From Luzula sylvatica (lineage: Eukaryota > Streptophyta > Magnoliopsida > Poales > Juncaceae): a DNA stretch of 64,000 nucleotides. Every line of letters starts with the position of its first letter. The first letter of the stretch is position 1. This document shows positions 56,161 to 64,000 of this stretch, in pieces. The position numbers were made by a program, and so were the translations under genes. The notes under the pieces were generated by a model. That model was not told where the DNA came from. It worked only from the letters and a program-made list of their open reading frames with translations, and did not search any database. The stretch covers positions 15,622,215-15,686,214 of the forward strand of contig OX326961.1 in the NCBI GenBank assembly GCA_946800325.1. The letters run 5' to 3'.

Positions 56161-57323
56161 CAGGGCCGGACCTGGGCTTTGGCCGAGTTGGCCCAGGTCA
56201 CAGGCCTCCCTTTTCTATGGGCCACCCTTTTTTTCCATACATCCATATACGATCCATTAATATACGATCCATTAGACGAGGCGACGAGATCCATTAGGCA
56301 TAGCTTACGGCGACGCGATCGATAGCTGCTGAGATCGACACTCGACAGAGAGGACGTACTGTCGTACTGAGAGCAGCGTAGACAAGACGCGATGGGAGAT
56401 GGATGGCGTGGCGATGGAAGTCACTTCGCCGACGGGAGTTGAAGACGAGTCTGAGACGGCCTCCAAATCACCTCGCCAAACACGATGTTGAAGACGAGTC
56501 TCTTACCCCCTCGAATTGAGCTCGCGCCTCATCGACCGTTCACGAGATCTTTGAGTATAAAGGTTTGCCTGATCTACCCCTAATCAAGATTTGTTCATTT
56601 GATTTTGTTTCTTGAACTTGCTTTGAGGATGTTGTTAAGATTTCTTCAGGAGGTTTCTCTTCGTCATTTTTATCCAATCTCGCCAAATTAAATTTAATTT
56701 CTGGATTTTTGCTCAATTCGTTGGATTTTCACTCAACTCACAGGATTTGGCTAAAAAATGGGTTAATTTAGCATCGAAATAAGGTTAATTTGTATATTAT
56801 TTGCTGGAAATTGGGAAAATTCGTTGGAAATTTGATAAATCCACTGGAAATTAGATAAATTGGATGAAAATTTGATAAATTCAACGGAAATTGGATGAAT
56901 CACGTGAAATTGAGTAAATTCTTTGTTGGTACTGGTAAGTCTTCGTTGAATTTGTATTTTAATTTTTATCTTCAAAAGTATAATGTTAAATACATTTAAT
57001 TGTCTATTTTTTGTAAATTGCCTTCACATTCATATAATTTGACTCAGAATCTCTAATCTTCAACTGGTACGAAGACAGGGTATTTATGCAAAATCCTCTT
57101 CAACTGGTACGAAGTTAGGTGCAAAATTCACGTGTTTCTGCATAGTTTCAAAGTCAGGGATGTTTCTGCATAATTCTTAATTTCACGTTACTTCTTGGCT
57201 GGTAAGTTTCACTCAATTTCAAAGTCAATAAAATTTGGTTAATTCTTCGCTTAATTTTGGCTAATTCTTCCTTGATTTTTGGGATAATTGTCACAGGCCT
57301 CCGAAATTTCAGGACCGGACCTG
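56161..57323. mobile_element. hAT element nested in the CACTA, 1163 bp
   Basis: Inverted ends CAGGGCCGGACCTGGGC and, reversed, CAGGTCCGGTCCTGAAA, flanked by the perfect 8-bp duplication AGAGTGGA (56153-56160 and 57324-57331). No transposase frame. Confidence 0.85.
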
Positions 57324-57331
57324 AGAGTGGA

Positions 57332-58520
57332 GTGAGAACTATATATTTGAAGTGTGTTTCTATGTACAACTAATGAGGAACTTTTATGCAGAATTACAAA
57401 CTAAAGGGGCTGATATGCAAAATTTGAGAGTGGAGGGACTGTTTTGCAAATTGGAGATTGCATTGCAGGGGCTGTTATGCACAATTTGGGATTCGAGGGG
57501 TTGTTACTTAAAATCACTTGAAGCCTTCTATCTCCTAATGTATATCAAAGGTAATAGTAATTTCAATTATTTTTAATTTTTTTAAATCTGAAATTAAGCC
57601 CTTAATTAGATCAAATGTACGTCAATTTAACCCGAAAGAGTAAAATCCACCTAATATAATTTTACTTCAACATCACAAATATAAGTCGGTTGGTTCTTAC
57701 CACACTTTATGAAGTAGAGATCATTTGGTGTAATTGTAATATGCAGGTATAATTGCATATTTGGAAGGTATCTCTTCAAATTTGTGATGGGTTATTTGGT
57801 GTAATTGATGATCTTCAAATCGAATTGTGGAACAGGGACCTTTTTGCATAATTTTCAAAATTGTAAATCAGCAAATGAATTTACAGGGATCCTATTTGGA
57901 GAATCTTAGCACTGTACCGGTACGTTGGTACATGCTCATTAATTGCAAAGTTTTTATTTTAATTAGGTTTTTAGAAATATTTAGGAAATCTTGCTGTTGG
58001 TACATGCATTCACTATCTTTTCGTCCTAAAACAATTCGAAAAATTAAGTATCTTGCTGTTGATTTCACAGTTCTTTGTCAGTTGGCTGATCTAGAGTATT
58101 TTTTTAAAGGAAATCTTGACACAAATTCGAAGTTGCTGGCTATGTCCTTCTGATATTTTACCACCTATATGATGGCAAGGTAAAACAGATTATTATTATT
58201 ATTATTTTCTTTTTCTTTTTCTCTTAGAATATTTTAATTTTTACTTTGATTATTTTGTGGTAGGAGTTCTCTTATGAATTTACAGAGCTGGAACGATTTT
58301 GATAGTGACTTGTACGAGCGATTAAATGCCTCTATTGAAACCTGTGATGGTTCAGAAGTCCATTTAAGATATCTTTATTTATCTTTCTTGTTTTTGTGAT
58401 ACCTATGATGGGTTCATATGCAAAATTGCTAAAATGTAGGGGCAATTTGCAAATATCCAGGAAAGTAGGGTCTTGTTTGTGAAATGTCCTCTCTAGTCTC
58501 TACATGTTCGGTTTTGTTGT
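57332..58520. other. CACTA interior, repeated GGGGCTGTTATGCA-like phrases
   Basis: Words such as AGGGGCTGATATGCAAAATT and AGGGGCTGTTATGCACAATT recur. A frame at 57827-58153 (PKTIRKIKYLAVDFTVLCQL) looks protein-like for about 40 residues but is not identified. Confidence 0.3.
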
Positions 58521-58528
58521 CTGTGGGG

Positions 58529-59952
58529 CAATGTTGTAGATGACGGGATACGGGACGGAACGGTCTGGCACCGTTTTAGTGTACTAACCGTAAAACGATC
58601 GTAAAACGGTGAAAAACGGTAATCCAAAAATAGTAATATTTTCATTAAAATATGGATATAAAACAAAAAATATATATATAAATATATTTTTTTAATAGTA
58701 AAATAAAATATGGCCAAATGTCCAAAATACAAAAATAACATAAACATCAAATAATATAAACCAAATCCAAATTTGTCAAATAACATAAACGTCAACTCCA
58801 AGTTCAAAATAACATAAACATCAATAACATAAACTAAATCGAAAAATCATTAAAATCACACGATGCCAAATTCATCGGAGTTGATCCCGCGTTCCCATCA
58901 AATTCAACATCATGCTCCGCCATTTCCATATCTCCACCCGAATCGCTCGAATCAAATTCTTCATCATTAACATCTCTCGTCTCGGATTCACTATCATACT
59001 CATCATCACCAATGTCGAGTCGTAACCAATGTTGAGCCATGCGAGATTCGGATGCTAGAAGTGCATCTTCGATTGTGGCGCACTCCGAATTACAAATTGG
59101 AAGCCATAATTGAATTATTGAAGTAATAATTGAACTAAAAAAAATACAAGCCACCATTTCTTTTTTTCTAGTCAGAGACTAAAAAAAATTTTAATCCAAC
59201 AAATTTAGAGGCGAGGGGCATAATCAAATAAAAATTGAATTTAAAATTAGAAGCCATCATTTGAACTTTGAAGAGGAGACATTACAATTTACAAGCCATA
59301 GTTTATTTACAAGCCATCAAAAATTAAAAACCAAACCGTGACTCAGTAAAAATTGAAGTACCAAAAAAAATAAAGTAAAAATTGAAGCCATAATTGAAAT
59401 TTGGAAGCCATAATGAGAACAAAGACATAATTGAATTCATAATTTGGAAGCCATAATTGAGAACTAAAAATGGAGAAACCCTAGATGTCGAGTTCAGAAC
59501 CTTGATACTTGAGAAGCGAGGGAGAGAGAACAGACAAGGCGAGTAGCTTGCGAGGGCGAGAAAATGGAGTTGCGAGGGAGAGAAATGAAGGACAGAACAG
59601 ACTAAAAATGGAGTCTCCAAGCCGTGCAGTTGTTCAGGGAGAGATGAATAGGTATTGTCGAAGGAGAGGAGCCATGAGGGAGAGAAAAACAAGTGTTGTA
59701 CCAAAATATTTTGGGCTGAAAAAAAAGGCCTGAAAAAAATTAGAACAAAAAATTATAAGCCCAAATAATTTGTTGTAAAAAACGACCGAAAAACGGACCG
59801 TAAAACGTTTTGGCCTGAAAAAAACGGTCAAACACGTTAAAAAAACGGTTGACCGTTTTTCTCCACCGTCTTGCAAAAAACGGTACGGTTTTTCACCGTA
59901 ACACCGTTTTTTCACCGTTTTTCGGTGAAAAACGGCGTTTTTTACAACATTG
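58529..59952. mobile_element. hAT element nested in the CACTA, 1424 bp
   Basis: Inverted ends start CAATGTTGTA, flanked by the perfect 8-bp duplication CTGTGGGG (58521-58528 and 59953-59960). Both subterminal regions are packed with AACGGT/ACCGTT words (58560-58625 and 59780-59935). A minus-strand frame 58834-59157 has an acidic end resembling a transposase tail, but no catalytic domain. Confidence 0.9.
58834..59157 (-). pseudogene. Possible C-terminal remnant of a hAT transposase
   Basis: 107 residues including LASESRMAQHWLRLDIGDDE and the acidic DVNDEEFDSSDSGGDMEMAE. Acidic tails follow the dimerisation domain in many plant hAT transposases, and its place inside a hAT element fits; no conserved motif proves it. 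Confidence 0.35.
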
Positions 59953-59960
59953 CTGTGGGG

Positions 59961-61350
59961 TAGGGTTTTGCAAAGAGGCCTCTCCCTGTGGATTGTTTTT
60001 TTTTTGTGGGATAGAATGAGGGACCATTATGTCAAATTGCAAATTGCGATGGTTGATATGCTTTGTGTTGCTTTGTGTTCAGAATTTTGCTTTTTTGTTT
60101 CAGTTGGTTCAGAATTTTTTTTTTTACTTGTTTCAGTTTTGTTTTGCTTTGTGTTCGCCCAAGCAAAGACGAGCTCCAGGACATATATGCGAAAAAATCC
60201 AGGTTTTTGTTAAAATCACAATTACAAGTAAAGTTGCCAAAGGATATTTTTATTGATGATTGTATGATAAAAAATTAAGCATCCACTTTTTTGTTACTTC
60301 AGCGATTTATTGATTTCTGAAAGAGCATATCCATATGGGTCTCATGGTACATCATATGTTGCGTCGAGGACCTAATTGCAAAAATGGCACCAAGTCAAAC
60401 CCTCCAGCACCCAATAAATTATTTTACCAAAACAAATTAATTCTTATTATCTGTTCTCTATTTGTAGGAACGAAACCCAAAATGCGAACCAATAAGACAA
60501 GAGCCAATCCTCAATGTAGAAGACATAGAAGAAGGTGTTGTCGAAGTCATAAACAAATCGAAAATAGGTAAATTAAAAGAACTAACCAGAATGGACAAAA
60601 GGATTGTGCAGGTTTTGGCGACGGAGCTTACTCTTGGCGACGTGGCTGACTCGTGGCTACAGAGCTGACTTTGGCGACGGAGCTGACTCTTGGCGACGTG
60701 GCTGACTGGATTGAGTGTCTTCTCCTTGCAGCTCGAGGTGTCTAGCAATGTCGGAAGAGCGATTCTTTGCTGACTTGCTGTTGATATTGATGCGGAACAT
60801 TATCCACTTCAACAATTTGGTGAATCAGGTAATTTTGTTGAAATTAATACATCTACAATTTATTTTATCACATATACTCCTAAATACAGATGGGGAAGGG
60901 TACTAATGATATTTCACATGAACATGTATTTGATATTTTCGGTTTAATTTAGGTACATATTATTTGTTTTTGAATGAAGGTTGCATATTGTTTAATTAGT
61001 GTAAGCAATTTAAATCCCTATGATAATAAAATTATCATATATGCCCTTCAAATTTTAAAATGTAATGTGTCTTTATTTTTAGGTTCCACAAGTTTTAGGA
61101 ACTAGCGAAGGAAAACGAAACATCGGTAGCGGAACTTACAATTTTTTAGGGAATGTCAAGTATCATGGTTTAAAATTTTAGATGGAGTGCTTTTTTGGAT
61201 TTAGGTTAATTTCATTATTCATCATATTTCAATATTTAATTTTGTAATTGTTAATGAATATTTTGTATTATAGTAATTGATTTAGTATTAAATGAAATGG
61301 GAAATTATATTTTAATATAATATTTATATTTTGGTATAATTTAGAATTAT
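59961..61350. other. CACTA interior with exon-like fragments
   Basis: 60470-60640 reads CEPIRQEPILNVEDIEEGVV, EVINKSKIGKLKELTRMDKR and IVQVLATEL in one frame with no stop, an unidentified protein fragment, followed by three near-repeats of TTGGCGACGGAGCTGACT (60612-60700). 60165-60278 reads SKDELQDIYAKKSRFLLKSQ. These may be captured host exons or transposase exons. Confidence 0.4.
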
Positions 61351-61502
61351 ATAAATGCCGGCAATTGAATATTGGATGCATTTTTAATTGTTGTTGATTT
61401 TTACATTGCAAGCATTTTTATGTGTCGTTTATTCATACAGAATAATGCATTTTTTTAAATGCCACCAATTCATTGTCGAAGAATTTGAAAATACTATTAT
61501 TT

Positions 61503-61653
61503 GTCCATGCCCATGTTCATATCCATGCATTTGTAAATGCTTTTATTGTCACAATTGGATGCATTTTTTAATGTTGTTATTGGTCCATGCTCATGTTCAT
61601 ATCCATGCATTTGTAAATGCTTTTATTGTCACAATTGGATGCATTTTTTTAAT
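61503..61653. repeat. Tandem duplication of about 80 bp in the CACTA subterminal region
   Basis: GTTCATATCCATGCATTTGT, AAATGCTTTTATTGTCACAA and TTGGATGCATTTTTT occur twice in succession, each unit carrying several GCATT/AATGC words. Confidence 0.8.
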
Positions 61654-61973
61654 GTCATTATTAGATATTTGGTAATGCTTTTATTTCTCAAAATTCAATG
61701 CATTTGAGCATATGACAGCATTTGTAAATGCATTATTTTATCGTTTTGACGACATTAATAGATGCTCTTGATTACTATTATAATTGGCGACACAAAAATA
61801 TGCTGTTGATTTCACAATTACATAGCATTACGTGAAATGCTTTCGTAAGAATAGAGGACACCAGCCCGGACTGCATTTTCGCCTTATGCTGTCAAATGTA
61901 AATAACAGCATTAATACATGCATTCAACAGCATATGCGAATGCTTCGAAATACCAGTATTGTTTGTAGTGAAC

Positions 61974-64000
61974 GAGCCTGACCTAGACAAGAGAGGCGGC
62001 AGCAGCAAGGACAAGAGAAGCATGCTTAGAGAGACGGTAGTAGCAAGGAGGAAGAGAGGCAACGTTACCGGTAGAAAGAGAGGCGGCAATATTGGATCTA
62101 GGGTTTTGTTGGCCCTCTCTCCACTTCCGTGAGCCTTAGCTTGCAGTGATATAAGGTGAAGGAGAATTGATTTTACCCTTAATTATCATTGTTTCAAGGT
62201 ACTACGGCTACTAATTTTGATTTGAGAATGCATTTCTGTATTTTGACACTTATTTATCATTTTTGTTTGTGTGTGTATGTCTTTCATTTAGCTTAAGAGC
62301 ATTGAGAAATTTGAAGATTTGATCTTTGGACAGAAATTTGGAGATTGGATCTTTCATTTAGAACCAAGGCTTGCTGATTATAGCGTGTAAGGTAATTAAA
62401 CTAAATTAAGATAGATGATATTAGAAAATGTGAAATTTACCCCTGATTATTATCATTTTCAGTTACTAATTCTTAATTTTTTTTCATAATTAGTCAAAAT
62501 GATCAAATCCAAATGGATCAGCACCAAGTGTAAAGGATTAATTGTCATCACCTCGTTGGACTTTGCAGTAGAACCAAGGGTTATCGATGTCTGTGTATTT
62601 TGTGAATTACGATCCAGCCCCTAGAAGTTATAATTAATAATTATCGCTCATGACCAGGTACACGATTGGAATATTTTCAACAAAAAACCTATCTTTTTTG
62701 AAAATTTTGAAACTAAAAATCTTATATATGTTTCTTACAGTGTTTTTGATTTATTTGTAGGAGCATTTTAGCCTATAACCCTGTCTGAGAAAAAAATTCA
62801 AAAAATATCCTGATTTTCACAAATATTTCAAAACTAATCCAAAACTGATTTTTAAATTTCGGTACTACCGGATTTTAAAAACTCGGTGGGTTAATTAGCA
62901 TAATTACCATTCTTTTTTGGGTGGCACATAAACTAAGACGACACCACCGGTGGGTTTTTAAATCTTGGTGAATAATTCAATTCATTAAATAAATAGGTGA
63001 TTCCAAATTTTACCATCAACTCTTTCATATACTAGCTAACATATTTAATTAATATGATAATTAATATATGCAACGTAATTATTTATTAATTAAAATCTAA
63101 CTAAAATTAATTTGAATTTATAAATTTGAATTAATATAAATTAATTTTTAATTATATATTTTTGAATTATCATGTTAATTATGTTTGTCAAATAGAATGT
63201 AAGACTGTTGGGATGAAATGTTGGGGGTCAAGTAAAATTTACCTTTATTTCGTGATGTACAATGTACAGAGCCCAATTAATAAGGGGAATTTTAATCTAC
63301 ACCAAGATTTTACCACGAAATTCCCTACACTATAATTAACGCACTTAATTAGTTTATAAATAAACTAATACATAACTAAAATTTTATTTATATTAATCCC
63401 AATCCATAAGTTCGAATTATTTTAATTAGATTTTAAGCAATAAATAATTTATATTAATTGGTTGTTACCCTTACGTTTCTTGTGTTTTGGTTAACATATT
63501 CAATTGAACGGTTCAGATGATTTTTTTTATGAGTTTTTCTGAAAATACTTCTCTGGCAGCTAACAAATGGGAATGGTGTTGAAAAACAAAAAGAAGAAGT
63601 GGGAATGGTGTCCTCGAAGTGACTTCTCAGGACGATTCCATGGAGAATATCTCGAGGTTTCCTCAAGGAGCTGGACAACTTCATTGTACTCTCTATTTGA
63701 GGTATGGAAGTTGTATGTTCGGTGTGAAAGTGCAAGTTTAATCTTCCTCCTAAAAAGAGATTGAACAATATTAAGGTAATTTTGATGTTGAAAGTTTCGA
63801 TTTTGTGTTTTTTGGTTGATTTATTATTTTTCATGTATGGAAGTTTACTGTTTTGTATTATTGTTGTTATTAAAATTAATGCTTTCATATATTAATTAAT
63901 AATATTATTTGTAATTTAAGAATAGAATAATATTCAATATATTTGTATGTGAATGAAATTTTTTTCTTGAATAGATGAGATATTTATTGGAGATAGATAA
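61974..64000. other. AT-rich flank without a supported gene
   Basis: Only short frames. The minus frame 63454-63888 (144 residues) and a short plus frame near 63650 (WRISRGFLKELDNFIVL) resemble nothing I know. No transposon ends found. Confidence 0.4.

Larger units (their letters stand above)
54919..61970. mobile_element. CACTA (En/Spm-type) element, 7 kb, non-autonomous
   Basis: Left end CACTACAACAATAACGGTAT and right end, inverted, CACTACAAACAATACTGGTA; both sides flanked by AAC (54916-54918 and 61971-61973), the expected 3-bp duplication. Subterminal regions are full of GCATT/AATGC words (especially 61360-61930). No transposase is recognisable. The interior holds exon-like scraps and two nested hAT elements. 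Confidence 0.85.

Noticed and set aside
63454..63888. 144-residue minus-strand frame at the end of the window
   Set aside because: No recognisable motif, AT-driven composition, no support from context.

Overview
The window is nuclear DNA of a land plant, most probably a eudicot. The evidence is the plant-type LTR retrotransposons primed by initiator-methionine tRNA (TGGTATCAGAGC binding sites), a chromodomain-type Gypsy integrase, CACTA, hAT and Helitron elements, AT-rich spacers and MATH-BTB genes. The species cannot be told from the sequence. Almost everything is mobile DNA; the only resident gene family I can support is a four-member cluster on the + strand encoding proteins with two MATH domains followed by a BTB domain.

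Layout. 1-2835: a C/G-rich minisatellite that flips polarity near 2128 and runs straight into MATH-BTB copy A (2836-4063, headless and with a nonsense codon). 4239-8536: the 3' parts of two Gypsy-type elements, the second carrying an acidic, internally repetitive ORF where pol should be. 8982-12534: a non-coding LTR element with intact priming sites. 13439-19580: a Copia/SIRE-like gag with one LTR, no pol, and a different plant-transposon ORF beside it. 20108-28846: a heavily mutated Copia element with a matching target duplication (ATTTA), into which the 3' end of a second, opposite-strand Copia has been joined. 28852-36203: AT-rich Helitron-like DNA with at least five Helitron-type 3' termini, a large inverted duplication, a tRNA-like SINE head and small TIR elements.

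36871-51747 is the MATH-BTB neighbourhood: copy B (38481-43467) is split by a young Copia lacking reverse transcriptase and is flanked by two related solo LTRs; copy C (45390-46951) has a late frameshift; copy D (49897-51471) is the only intact copy. MITEs sit in the spacers. 52834-53822 holds two adjacent LTRs. 54919-61970 is a 7-kb CACTA element (3-bp duplication AAC) with two hAT elements nested in it, each with a perfect 8-bp target duplication. The last 2 kb show no gene.

The pattern that most deserves attention is not a gene. Four different LTR-element segments (14999-15532, 18795-19246, 22013-22155, 27211-27643) each carry a dense array of short palindromes built as CCGTT-centre-AACGG, mostly GTCCGTTCGAACGGAC, placed near TATA boxes or in the leader. 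The half-site AACGG is the core of the plant MYB3R/MSA mitotic element, so the arrays may be a shared cell-cycle-linked promoter device acquired by several retrotransposon families. That function is an inference.
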